DNA from: Algoriphagus sp.
Lineage (GTDB): Bacteria; Bacteroidota; Bacteroidia; Cytophagales; Cyclobacteriaceae
Assembly: GCA_030729785.1 (NCBI GenBank)
Contig: JANQWS010000011.1
Location: 1 to 64,000, forward strand
Reading direction: 5' to 3'
Length of the DNA stretch: 64,000 nucleotides
A program made the position numbers and the translations under genes. Shown one piece after another: positions 56,283-64,000 of this stretch. The notes beneath the pieces are model-generated. The model saw nothing but the letters and a program-made list of their open reading frames with translations, did not search any database and was not told the origin of the DNA. The number at the start of each line of letters is the position of its first letter. The first letter of the stretch is position 1.

Positions 56283-56777
56283 TTAGTGTAGGTGAACAGC
56301 GTAGGAATTGTCTGAAAAATCAACGCGAATGTGCTCGTTGAAGGTGGTTGCCAATTCAAATCCTGTGTAATCTGGTTTAACTGGAAAAAGACCATGGCTA
56401 CGATTGACTAGTACGGCAATTTCCATTTTTTCAACCTCATGCCCTAAAAAAGGTTTGAGCGCATACACAAGGGTTTTGCCCGTATTGAGTACATCGTCAA
56501 CTAGTAGAATTGTTTTCCCTTTTAAAGGAATGTCAACAGAAAGCATTACCTCGGAAGTAGAAACCGCCTGCTTATCCAAAATAACTTCCACTTCCTCTAC
56601 CTGAAGGGGAGAAATCTTCCGTAGCTCTGTAGCAATCAGATGCCCCAAGATGGTGCCCATTCCAGTAATCCCTGCGACCACCATCCCTCCTGTAGCATGG
56701 AGATTTCGCTCATAGATTTCAAAAGCCATTCGGGTGATCTTTTGCCCTACTTGCTTGTGATTCAGTACCTCACTCAT
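56283..56777 (-). CDS. PyrR-like phosphoribosyltransferase-family protein
   Basis: A 164-residue type I PRTase with the PRPP loop ILLVDDVLNTGKTL and a C-terminal VLVNRSHGLFPVKPDYTGF segment that echoes PyrR (RGHRELPIRPDFVG-like). PyrR proteins regulate pyr operons or act as uracil PRTases; no pyrimidine gene is adjacent here, so its role is open. It precedes panB by 6 bases and lies 55 bases from the rsgA stop. Confidence 0.75.
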   Translation of the reverse strand: MSEVLNHKQVGQKITRMAFEIYERNLHATGGMVVAGITGMGTILGHLIATELRKISPLQVEEVEVILDKQAVSTSEVMLSVDIPLKGKTILLVDDVLNTGKTLVYALKPFLGHEVEKMEIAVLVNRSHGLFPVKPDYTGFELATTFNEHIRVDFSDNSYAVHLH

Positions 56778-56832
56778 GGATTGATATTTTAAGAATGAAA
56801 ATTAGACCAATTTACCCTAGTTTCAAAACACT

Positions 56833-57756
56833 TTATCGATAGCTATCCTCTTGGTGGAGTATATTCAAGTAGCTCTGGTACCGATAGGGATGAATGTAGC
56901 CCTCCTCCAATTTTTGAAGCACCGTACACCCAGGCTCATTTACATGCGTACAATTGTTGTATTTACACTGCCCCAAGAACTGCCGCATTTCTGGGAAAAA
57001 ATGAGACAATTCCTCGTCTTCCACATCCAAAATCCCAAATTCCTTTATTCCTGGTGTATCGATTAAGTCTCCTGCACCTGGCAAGAAAAATAATTCTGCA
57101 AATGTAGTAGTATGCACTCCTTTGGCACTGTAACCTGATATTTCTTTAGTATCCTGCCTTGCATTAGGTAAAAGAGAATTCAATAAGGTACTTTTTCCCA
57201 CACCCGAATGCCCAGAAATAAGACTTGATTTACCTTGAATATGGGGAAACAGCTTGGTATCAAGATTTTTGTCCACCAAGGCAGAAACCTCCAGTACAGG
57301 ATATCCAAGAGGCTCGTAAATCTCATGAATATCTTGAAGCCAATCTTGCTCTTCCTCACCTTCAAGTTGGTCCATCTTATTGACAAGTAGCAGGGTGGGT
57401 ATTCCATAGCTCTCGGTAGCGACTAAAAAACGATCTATAAAGCCTAAGGAGGTTCTTGGCTTCTTCATCGTAATCACCAAAATAGCTTGGTCTATATTGC
57501 TGGCAATAATGTGTGAAAAATGCTGTTTTCGTGTTGACTTTCGAATTACATAATTGTCCCGCTGCAAAATTTCTTCGATCACCGCAGACTCCTGTCCTAC
57601 TTCTTTTTCCAAAATTACCCAATCCCCTACAGCAATTGGATTGGTCAATTTGAGTTCATCTTGTTTAAATTTTCCTTTTAACCGCGCAGAAAGTATCCCT
57701 TGCTCCGTATGAACTAGGTACCAGCTCCCTGTAGATTTGATGACTCTCCCTTTCAT
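56833..57756 (-). CDS. rsgA: Small ribosomal subunit biogenesis GTPase RsgA
   Basis: A 307-residue circularly permuted GTPase that aids late 30S maturation. An N-terminal OB fold (about 1-70) is followed by the G4 motif LLVNKMDQL, then G1 GHSGVGKST and G3 DTPGIKEFG, in permuted order, and a C-terminal zinc knuckle CKYNNCTHVNEPGC. Its start overlaps the waaA stop by 4 bases, so it is coupled to waaA. Confidence 0.96.
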   Translation of the reverse strand: MKGRVIKSTGSWYLVHTEQGILSARLKGKFKQDELKLTNPIAVGDWVILEKEVGQESAVIEEILQRDNYVIRKSTRKQHFSHIIASNIDQAILVITMKKPRTSLGFIDRFLVATESYGIPTLLLVNKMDQLEGEEEQDWLQDIHEIYEPLGYPVLEVSALVDKNLDTKLFPHIQGKSSLISGHSGVGKSTLLNSLLPNARQDTKEISGYSAKGVHTTTFAELFFLPGAGDLIDTPGIKEFGILDVEDEELSHFFPEMRQFLGQCKYNNCTHVNEPGCTVLQKLEEGYIHPYRYQSYLNILHQEDSYR

Positions 57757-59000
57757 TTTGTTTGCGTTGAGGCAGTTAGTAGTTCAACAATTCGTGCAGC
57801 AGCCCCCAAGTTCGAATTTACCCATTGATGAGCTGCGGCTACGGATTGAGTGTAAAATTCCGGCTGATCAAGACGGGTGACTACGTCGTGAAGTTCTTTT
57901 GTATTCTTTACTGCAAACCCACATCCAGCTACTTGACTCTGTTCAGCTTCTGGAAATTTGGATACTTGCTGAGGCTTACCAAAAATTACTGGGACACCAA
58001 AACCCAAGGGCTCCAAAATATTGTGTAGCCCTTTACCAAAGCCTCCACCTACATACGCCATATGAGCAAATTGGTAGAGTGAAGACAGCATACCAATATT
58101 GTCAATAAATAAGATTCGATGAGAATTTTCTTCTCTCCAGTCGGAATATTTTTGTGTGGGAGCAGCAAGTCTAGCAGACCAGCGTTCTATGGCAACAGGA
58201 TCAATGGCATGCGGCGCAATGATCCAAAGCCATTCTGGTTTGGATTGGATCAAAGGAATAAGTAGATCCATATCTTCTTCCCAGGCAGACCCGATGACTA
58301 TAGCGGTACGTCCTTGAATCCAATTTTTTAGTTTAGGAAAGTCTAGGGGTTGGGAAGCAGTTGCTGCCACACGATCAAAACGCGTATCGCCAGTAAAACT
58401 CACTTGGGTGCAATTTAGCTGTGCCAAGAGCTGAACGCTCACTTCATTCTGAGTAAAAATCCAGTCCATATTGACCAGCATCTTTCGAAAAAACCCACCA
58501 TACCACGAAAAATATGCTTGTTCAGGTCTCAAAGAAGCTGCAATCAGGTAAGTAGGAATGGCTTTATTTTTCAATGCCTGTAGGTGATGGTACCACAGGT
58601 CGTACTTAACAAAAATACTTCTGCTAGGCTGTAAAACCTCCACAAATCGCTCTGCCATCCTTCTTCGATCTAGTGGGAGATACGTAATCCAATCCACTCC
58701 TGCCTGTGGTTTTTTGCTTACCGGTTCATAGCCAGAAGCACTAAAAAAACTAACCACTACCCAGGTTTCTGGTTCGCTCATCTTCAGGGCAGCAATTACC
58801 GGTTTAGCTTGCTCATATTCCCCAAGAGAGGCTACATGAAACCAGGTCAAAGGTCCAGCATGAGTGGTACGAAAGTTTGCAAGCGGAGAAATTAAATTTT
58901 TTCGTTGGTTTAAAAAGAACCTAATTTTTGGCACAAAAACACCTACGAGGGGCAGCAACCCGCCTACCATTTCCATCACTAGGTAATAGAGTACATTCAT
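57753..59000 (-). CDS. waaA: Kdo transferase (lipid A 3-deoxy-D-manno-octulosonate transferase)
   Basis: A 415-residue GT30 inner-membrane-associated transferase that adds Kdo to lipid IVA, implying LPS. An N-terminal hydrophobic anchor (about 3-27) is followed by WFHVASLGEYEQAKP and, in the C-terminal domain, GSAWEEDMDLLIP and YVGGGFGKGLHNILEPLGFG, which are WaaA signatures. It starts 5 bases after a TACTTTTG element on the minus strand, and overlaps rsgA by 4 bases. Confidence 0.95.
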   Translation of the reverse strand: MNVLYYLVMEMVGGLLPLVGVFVPKIRFFLNQRKNLISPLANFRTTHAGPLTWFHVASLGEYEQAKPVIAALKMSEPETWVVVSFFSASGYEPVSKKPQAGVDWITYLPLDRRRMAERFVEVLQPSRSIFVKYDLWYHHLQALKNKAIPTYLIAASLRPEQAYFSWYGGFFRKMLVNMDWIFTQNEVSVQLLAQLNCTQVSFTGDTRFDRVAATASQPLDFPKLKNWIQGRTAIVIGSAWEEDMDLLIPLIQSKPEWLWIIAPHAIDPVAIERWSARLAAPTQKYSDWREENSHRILFIDNIGMLSSLYQFAHMAYVGGGFGKGLHNILEPLGFGVPVIFGKPQQVSKFPEAEQSQVAGCGFAVKNTKELHDVVTRLDQPEFYTQSVAAAHQWVNSNLGAAARIVELLTASTQTK

Positions 59001-59170
59001 CCCTCAAAAGTAGGCATTCCCTCAGACATCTATATTTTTTTTCGTTTTTGCTTGCATGAATACCCTGAGCTTCTTTTTTTTACATCCTATAAGTCAAACT
59101 TTTACGATCCATCACCCTCGAAATAGTACGCTAATCCCTAAAAGTTTGGGCGGACAGGTAAGCAATTGAA

Positions 59171-59662
59171 ATGATTAAAGTTTTGTTCGTTTGTTTGGGC
59201 AATATCTGCCGTTCTCCTTTGGCAGAAGGAATTTTTAATGCCAAAATTAAAAGCTTGGGATTGGATAAAAAAATCAAATCAGATAGTGCTGGAACCTCTG
59301 ACTTTCATATTGGGGAACTCCCAGATGAACGAACTATTCGCTGTGCTACGAAAAATAAGGTCCCTATTCAGCACCGTGGGAGACAGGTGCATCGAACAGA
59401 TTTTCGGGAGTTTAATTACATCGTTGCGATGGATGAGCAAAATCTGAAAAACTTAAATCAACTCAAAGAGAAAACCCCTTATCAAAATACAAATGTCCAC
59501 CTAATGCGGAACTTTGCAGCTGGAGGGACAGGACTTCCGGTACCGGACCCTTATTATGGTGGAGAAAAAGAGTTTGAAGAAGTATATCAGATTCTAGATG
59601 AAGCCTTAGATGGATTTTTAAGTCATTTAAAAGGAGAGCATTCACACCTATTTGAAAAATAG
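59171..59662 (+). CDS. Low-molecular-weight protein tyrosine phosphatase
   Basis: A 163-residue phosphatase. The CX5R loop is C8-LGNIC-R14 (VCLGNICRSPLAEG), with the general acid D126 in PVPDPYYGG. Such enzymes dephosphorylate tyrosine kinases of polysaccharide export or host/cellular phosphoproteins; no kinase or capsule gene is adjacent. It is an isolated gene, divergent from waaA. Confidence 0.94.
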   Translation: MIKVLFVCLGNICRSPLAEGIFNAKIKSLGLDKKIKSDSAGTSDFHIGELPDERTIRCATKNKVPIQHRGRQVHRTDFREFNYIVAMDEQNLKNLNQLKEKTPYQNTNVHLMRNFAAGGTGLPVPDPYYGGEKEFEEVYQILDEALDGFLSHLKGEHSHLFEK

Positions 59663-59858
59663 AAGACGCTCTGCTAGGCATGCGCTCGCTACCTCTTACC
59701 ATTTTATAAGTTAGAACTTCCCACTTTTACACCAGATTCAAAAAAAAAGAAAGTCATTTAATCCATTGGGGTCCATTTTACTTTTTGTAGGCAAAGATGA
59801 TGCGTCAGGTAACCCAGCACTGAGCAAAGAGCAGCCTCCAGTACCTCTAATCACACTT

Positions 59859-60965
59859 TTATCTTGGGAGGGTTACCTTTTGACCAGATTTGACCGCTTG
59901 GTAGATGGCCTCTACTAGGTACATATCCTTAAGTCCCTCCTCACCATCTACAGGGACTAGGGGTTGTTTATCGTCGAAAATAAGTGCAGCCATCTCATCC
60001 ATTTGGGTGGTTTGGTGGGTGACATGTGGGTGCTGTAATGGACCTGAATGGGTCCAGGCCTTTATGGGCCCATAACCTGTAGAAGGCTGCATTTCTGCAA
60101 AGCCTTTTGTTCCACTCAGGAAAAATTTATCCAAATAATTGAGTGAATAGGTAGATAGGCAGGAGGCAGTAGCACCAGAAGGGAAGCCCATCTGAAAAGT
60201 GATGGTCTCGTCTATACCCTCCCCAAATTTGACAGGGTCTGTTTTGGACTCTTGAGCAGTCACCCAGATGGGTTCTTCTCCAAGCAGGTACCGAGCTCCG
60301 TTGATGGAATAGATACCAATATCCATCATGGCCCCTCCTCCAGAAAGTGCTTTATTCAGCCTCCATTGCGAAGGGTTACCAATCACAAAACCACTCAATC
60401 CTTGAAAAAATAAAGTTTTGCCAAACTCCCCTGCCCGCTGCCGCTTGACGACATCGAGGGTGTTCGCCTCAAAGTGCATACGGTAGCCTATCAAGAGCCG
60501 AACTCCAGCAGTTTTACAGGCAGCTATCATCTCCTTCCCTTCTTGGGACGAAATAGCCATAGGTTTTTCACAAATGACATGTTTACCCGCTTTCGCCACG
60601 GCAACTGTATGCTCCTTGTGCAAGGCATTTGGGGTAATCACATAAACTGCATCGATATCCTTGTTATTCTTGATTTCCGCTACTGTATCGTAGGAATAGC
60701 AATTCTGCGGAGGTATCCCATATTTCTGCTGCCACAATTCTATTTTAGATGGGGTGCCGCTAATCACTCCTACTAATTTGGCTCGTGTACATGTTTTCAT
60801 TGCCTCGGCCACACGAGTAGCGTAGCTTCCAAGCCCCATGAGAGCTACGCGTAATACTCTTTGATCTTTTTGACCAGATTCCTGTGCAAGACTGTTGGCA
60901 AATGGAAGACTAAGTGCAAGCGTAGTAAGACCTGCTTGTTGAAGAAAATGACGGCGTGTAGGCAT
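59859..60965 (-). CDS. Tat-exported Gfo/Idh/MocA family oxidoreductase
   Basis: A 368-residue NAD(P)-dependent sugar oxidoreductase-like protein. A twin-arginine signal (PTRRHFLQQAG, with hydrophobic stretch to about 26) suggests export of the folded protein. The Rossmann part has VALMGLGSYATRVAEA and the family block CEKPMAISSQEG, followed by a C-terminal alpha/beta domain with GGAMMDIGIYSINGARY. It is probably a periplasmic glycoside oxidoreductase of the kind paired with DUF1080 hydrolases. Repeat copy C lies upstream. Confidence 0.9.
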   Translation of the reverse strand: MPTRRHFLQQAGLTTLALSLPFANSLAQESGQKDQRVLRVALMGLGSYATRVAEAMKTCTRAKLVGVISGTPSKIELWQQKYGIPPQNCYSYDTVAEIKNNKDIDAVYVITPNALHKEHTVAVAKAGKHVICEKPMAISSQEGKEMIAACKTAGVRLLIGYRMHFEANTLDVVKRQRAGEFGKTLFFQGLSGFVIGNPSQWRLNKALSGGGAMMDIGIYSINGARYLLGEEPIWVTAQESKTDPVKFGEGIDETITFQMGFPSGATASCLSTYSLNYLDKFFLSGTKGFAEMQPSTGYGPIKAWTHSGPLQHPHVTHQTTQMDEMAALIFDDKQPLVPVDGEEGLKDMYLVEAIYQAVKSGQKVTLPR

Positions 60966-61049
60966 GCGTAGTTAGAGATTAGATGGTAAAAGTTAGCAAA
61001 ATCGAACTGCTAGACACAGTAATTCCTGCTTTTTTACTTAAAATTAGTT

Positions 61050-61178
61050 GATCATCCTCAATTTCAGCAGTAGCTTAAAATCTGTTTGAGTTACCTCAAA
61101 AAATCGACGACAGCCCAAAGACCATGGCTCAATAAAATGAACTTCAAAGCGTATTTCTTTTGTAGCCGAGAAAGCAGG
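61050..61178 (+). repeat. Degenerate copy C of the dispersed intergenic repeat
   Basis: A diverged relative of copies A and B: CAGTAGCTTAAAATCT, TTGAGTTAC, AATCGACGACAG and TGAACTTCAAAGC align in order with copy A. The hairpin arms are lost (GATCATCCTC and CTCAAAAAATC), and the tail is not recognisable after about 61178. It lies in the 461-base gap between the Gfo/Idh gene and a sugar dehydrogenase gene; the rest of that gap shows no gene or strong hairpin. Confidence 0.6.
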
Positions 61179-61398
61179 AGTTTAAAGAGATTTCGCAAAG
61201 CAGATGTATCCTTACAAAAGCTCCTCCAACTTTATACGCTAGGGTAGCATTCAATCAATAATGAAGCAGAGGGGTTGTTCCCACTTAAGAGTCACCAAGT
61301 AGGATAAACCACGAGTCAGCAAAGTCAAGGATTATTTTTTTCAAGGCTATAATTCAAACCACTACTCACATTTATGCTGAGAAGTAACTAGAGATTTT

Positions 61399-61406
61399 TA
61401 CATTTG
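61399..61406 (+). promoter_or_regulatory. -7 promoter element of the first sugar dehydrogenase
   Basis: TACATTTG, an exact TAnnTTTG match, 20 bases before the ATG at 61427. Confidence 0.4.
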
Positions 61407-61426
61407 TGAACTAACCTAATTCTCTT

Positions 61427-62584
61427 ATGACCAAACGTTTGCAGTATTTGTCCCTGGTCGCACTTTTGGCGACCCCTTTCTTTTTGTTTTCCTGTGGCCC
61501 AAAAGAAGAAGTTCTTGTCATTGACGAAACATTCGCCACCCAAACCGAAAACTTACTTATCAAAGTAGATACCCTCCATAGCGAATTGGAAAATCCCTGG
61601 GGGATGACCTGGCTTCCCGATGGAAGGCTTCTCGTTACCGAGCGAAAAGGAGAGATTTTGGTATTTAACGAAGATAAATTTACCGGTGAAAAAATCTTGG
61701 GTCTTCCTGCAGTACACCAGGTCAATCAAGCGGGGCTTTTGGATATTGCTGTGCATCCCAACTATGCAGAAAATGGCTGGATTTACATTTCCTATGCCAA
61801 ACACTTTGAAGACAGTACCGGTGCTACTACCATCTTAAGATTCAAATTGGAGGGAACTACCGCTGTGGAACAAGAAGAATTAATCGTAGCAGGTCCATCT
61901 TGGAAGGGCGGGCGTCACTTTGGGAGCCGGATCATTTTTGATAACGCTGGTTACCTTTATTTTTCCAATGGTGACAAAGGAAATATTCCGATGAATGCCC
62001 AAAATTTAAACAATGCGCATGGCAAAATCCACCGGATCAAGGACGATGGAAGTATTCCTGAAGACAACCCATTCCAAGACTCCCTAGGAAATAGAAGTTC
62101 CATTTGGACCTACGGCAACAGAAACCCACAGGGGCTAATTTACGATTCCGAAAACGACCGAATTTGGGAAGTTGAACACGGGCCGATGGGGGGAGACGAA
62201 TTGAACCTGATTGAGAAGGGAAAAAATTATGGATGGCCTGTAATCACCTATGGGATTAACTACGATGGAACCCCTATCACTGAATTCACCGAAAAAGAAG
62301 GGATGGAACAACCGAAGCATTACTGGGTACCTTCCATTGCTACTTGTGGACTAGCCCTAGTCACTTCCGATAAGTACCCTGCTTGGAAAGGAAATATCTT
62401 AGTAGCTGCCTTGGCCAAGCAGCACATTGCTCGAGTGGAAATGAATGGAACTACGTACGTAAAAGAAGAAAAACTACTCCAAGACATCGGTAGAGTGCGG
62501 CAAGTAGCTCAGAGCCCTGATGGCTACATTTACGCGATTACAGAAGCGACTGGATTATTGGTAAAACTACTTCCCATCCGCTAA
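61427..62584 (+). CDS. PQQ-dependent sugar dehydrogenase-like lipoprotein (copy 1)
   Basis: A 385-residue protein with a lipoprotein signal peptide (lipobox LFSC, Cys near 23) and a six-bladed beta-propeller of the soluble glucose/sorbosone dehydrogenase family. Typical blocks are NPWGMTWLPDG, GLLDIAVHP, GNRNPQGL, EVEHGPMGGDELN and a terminal YAITEATGLLVKL. The family oxidises sugars with PQQ and Ca2+; activity is inferred. A close paralogue follows at 62732. It is divergent from the Tat oxidoreductase gene. Confidence 0.9.
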   Translation: MTKRLQYLSLVALLATPFFLFSCGPKEEVLVIDETFATQTENLLIKVDTLHSELENPWGMTWLPDGRLLVTERKGEILVFNEDKFTGEKILGLPAVHQVNQAGLLDIAVHPNYAENGWIYISYAKHFEDSTGATTILRFKLEGTTAVEQEELIVAGPSWKGGRHFGSRIIFDNAGYLYFSNGDKGNIPMNAQNLNNAHGKIHRIKDDGSIPEDNPFQDSLGNRSSIWTYGNRNPQGLIYDSENDRIWEVEHGPMGGDELNLIEKGKNYGWPVITYGINYDGTPITEFTEKEGMEQPKHYWVPSIATCGLALVTSDKYPAWKGNILVAALAKQHIARVEMNGTTYVKEEKLLQDIGRVRQVAQSPDGYIYAITEATGLLVKLLPIR

Positions 62585-62603
62585 AACTTCCACCCCTACT
62601 CAG

Positions 62604-62643
62604 AAAGAGGCTGTTCCAAGCAAAGGAGTCAGCCTCTTTTTTT
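62604..62643 (+). terminator. Intrinsic terminator after the first sugar dehydrogenase
   Basis: Stem AAAGAGGCTG/CAGCCTCTTT followed by a T run, 20 bases after the stop codon, with a 16-base loop that itself contains a CC/GG pair. Confidence 0.8.
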
Positions 62644-62731
62644 GTTCCCTGGCAGGATTAATAATAATTTAATTTCATCCTTTAAACTCTTGGTAGCGAC
62701 CAAGCGTTACTAGGATGTAATCTTGAACGGC

Positions 62732-63889
62732 ATGAAAACGAACGTTTTAATCCTACTTAGTCTATTTAGTCTGACATACCCCCTCTTTTCTTGTCAAGCA
62801 AGGGAAGGAGACCTAAGGCCAGATCGGCTACCCAATTTGAAATTTACTACTCAGACAGAGAAGATGGTTATCAAGGTAGATACCCTCCACCGGGACTTTA
62901 AAAACCCCTGGGGGATGACTTGGCTCAACGCGGAAACTTTATTGATTACTGAGAAAAAAGGAGACCTTCTTATTTTCAAAAACGACCGCTTTACCGGTGA
63001 AAAGGTTACCGGCCTTCCTGCCTTTTACACAACTGGCCAAGCGGGTTTGTTGGATGTCACTGTTCATCCCAATTATGCGGAGAATGGATGGATCTACATC
63101 GCCTATGCCAAACCAGTTGGGGGCGGAGGTGCAACAACCATAGCACGATTCAAACTGTCTGGTACTCGTGTTTCTTCCTTTGAGGAACTGATAGTAACCA
63201 CCCCCGAATGGAAGGGAGGAACTCACTACGGAAGCCGAATCGTTTTTGACAATGAAAACTACCTTTACTTCAGTAATGGTGAGCGAGGTAGCCAAGACAA
63301 TGCCCAAAACTTAAAAAATTCTCATGGAAAAGTGCATCGCATCCATGACGATGGTAGGATCCCTGCCGACAATCCATTTATTTCTACGCCAGGCGCTATC
63401 GGCTCAATCTGGACCTATGGCAATCGAAATCCTCAGGGATTGTTTTTTGACAAAGCTGCCAACCGACTTTGGGAAGTAGAACATGGTCCTCGGGGTGGGG
63501 ATGAATTGAATATACTCGAAAAAGGAAAAAATTACGGTTGGCCAGTGATCACCTATGGCATCAATTACAACGGTAGCCCAATTACAGATATCACAGAGAA
63601 AGAGGGTATGGAGCAGCCCATTACGTATTGGGTGCCCTCCATTGCCACCTGTGGCATGACTTTGATAACGTCCGATAAATATCCTTCATGGAAAGGCAAT
63701 ATACTCGTAGCGGCTCTTGCAGGTACACACATCGCTCGCCTAGAACTGAATGTCACCCGGGTCACAGGGCAAGAAAAATTACTCCCAGGTATTGGTCGGG
63801 TAAGGCAAGTGTCCCAGAGCCCAGATGGGTATCTATATGCCATTACAGAAGGAACGGGACTCTTGATTAAGCTGGTACCTTCCCTGTAA
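62732..63889 (+). CDS. PQQ-dependent sugar dehydrogenase-like lipoprotein (copy 2)
   Basis: A 385-residue tandem paralogue of the preceding gene with the same propeller blocks (NPWGMTWLN, GLLDVTVHPNYAENGW, GNRNPQGLFFD, EVEHGPRGGDELN, YAITEGTGLLIKL) and its own lipobox (LFSC). I use the ATG at 62732; an in-frame TTG at 62723 would add three residues. The N-terminal 40 residues and surface loops differ most. It has its own transcription unit after a terminator. The remaining 111 bases to the window edge hold no gene; a CCTACATGTAGG palindrome is seen (63903 region). Confidence 0.9.
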   Translation: MKTNVLILLSLFSLTYPLFSCQAREGDLRPDRLPNLKFTTQTEKMVIKVDTLHRDFKNPWGMTWLNAETLLITEKKGDLLIFKNDRFTGEKVTGLPAFYTTGQAGLLDVTVHPNYAENGWIYIAYAKPVGGGGATTIARFKLSGTRVSSFEELIVTTPEWKGGTHYGSRIVFDNENYLYFSNGERGSQDNAQNLKNSHGKVHRIHDDGRIPADNPFISTPGAIGSIWTYGNRNPQGLFFDKAANRLWEVEHGPRGGDELNILEKGKNYGWPVITYGINYNGSPITDITEKEGMEQPITYWVPSIATCGMTLITSDKYPSWKGNILVAALAGTHIARLELNVTRVTGQEKLLPGIGRVRQVSQSPDGYLYAITEGTGLLIKLVPSL

Positions 63890-64000
63890 GTTTTAATAAA
63901 ACCTACATGTAGGCAACCCTACAATCCGCTTTTTGAGCAGTACGGAAAAATATAGACTTGAAGTTCAAGAAAGTGCCCTGTGAAACTGTGAAATGGTCAA

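Overview
The window is a chromosomal, largely housekeeping segment of a Bacteroidetes bacterium, most likely order Cytophagales and close to Cyclobacteriaceae (family level is inference). Support: Na+-NQR operon, class Ia ribonucleotide reductase of the eukaryote-like type, OmpA with thrombospondin-3 calcium repeats, a GH133-GT4-GH57 glycogen-type cluster, DUF1080 and Tat-exported Gfo/Idh proteins, near absence of Shine-Dalgarno sequences, and many -7 elements of the Bacteroidetes form TAnnTTTG (best example: TTTG-N18-TATATTTG upstream of the OmpA gene). The DNA is moderately AT-rich; I saw no insertion sequence, prophage, CRISPR array or rRNA.

Layout. 1-4.7 kb (+): PolB-like exonuclease, RNase R, polyprenyl synthetase, rhomboid protease. 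4.7-8.5 kb (-): a large secreted VPS10/BNR-repeat protein, then rplU-rpmA. 9.1-13 kb (+): nrdB-nrdA after a long AT-rich regulatory gap, then a DinB-like protein. 13-20.8 kb (-): DUF502 membrane protein, DUF1080 protein, nqrABCDE (no nqrF), ispH, cmk. 20.9-22.5 kb (+): adenine deaminase. 22.5-33.7 kb (-): prfC, a sensor kinase, an ABC exporter with a secreted partner of unknown role, dnaJ-grpE, obg, adk, hpt and an M42-like peptidase. 33.8-38.9 kb: OmpA, a small membrane protein, sdaAA, OsmC, an outer-membrane-like protein, lipA. 39-45 kb: gcvP, an M28 peptidase, a DEAD-box helicase. 45.3 kb: tRNA-His. 46-50.7 kb: thrA-thrB-thrC. 51-55.4 kb: glycogen-type operon. 55.4-59 kb (-): panB, a PyrR-like PRTase, rsgA, waaA. 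59.2-64 kb: LMW phosphatase, Gfo/Idh oxidoreductase, and tandemly duplicated PQQ-type sugar dehydrogenases.

Functional links: hpt, adk and adenine deaminase serve purine salvage and balance; nrdBA makes dNTPs; thrABC covers aspartate to threonine and sdaAA/gcvP degrade serine and glycine; grpE-dnaJ are DnaK cochaperones; rsgA, obg, prfC, rplU, rpmA, RNase R and the helicase concern ribosomes and RNA.

No clearly new multi-gene system is visible. The most notable points are a three-copy dispersed intergenic repeat (about 150 bp with a 10-bp terminal hairpin), a DnaJ that has lost half of its zinc-binding region, an Nqr operon without nqrF, a terminator-like hairpin filling the leader between adk and obg, and a Thr-rich mini-ORF upstream of thrA.
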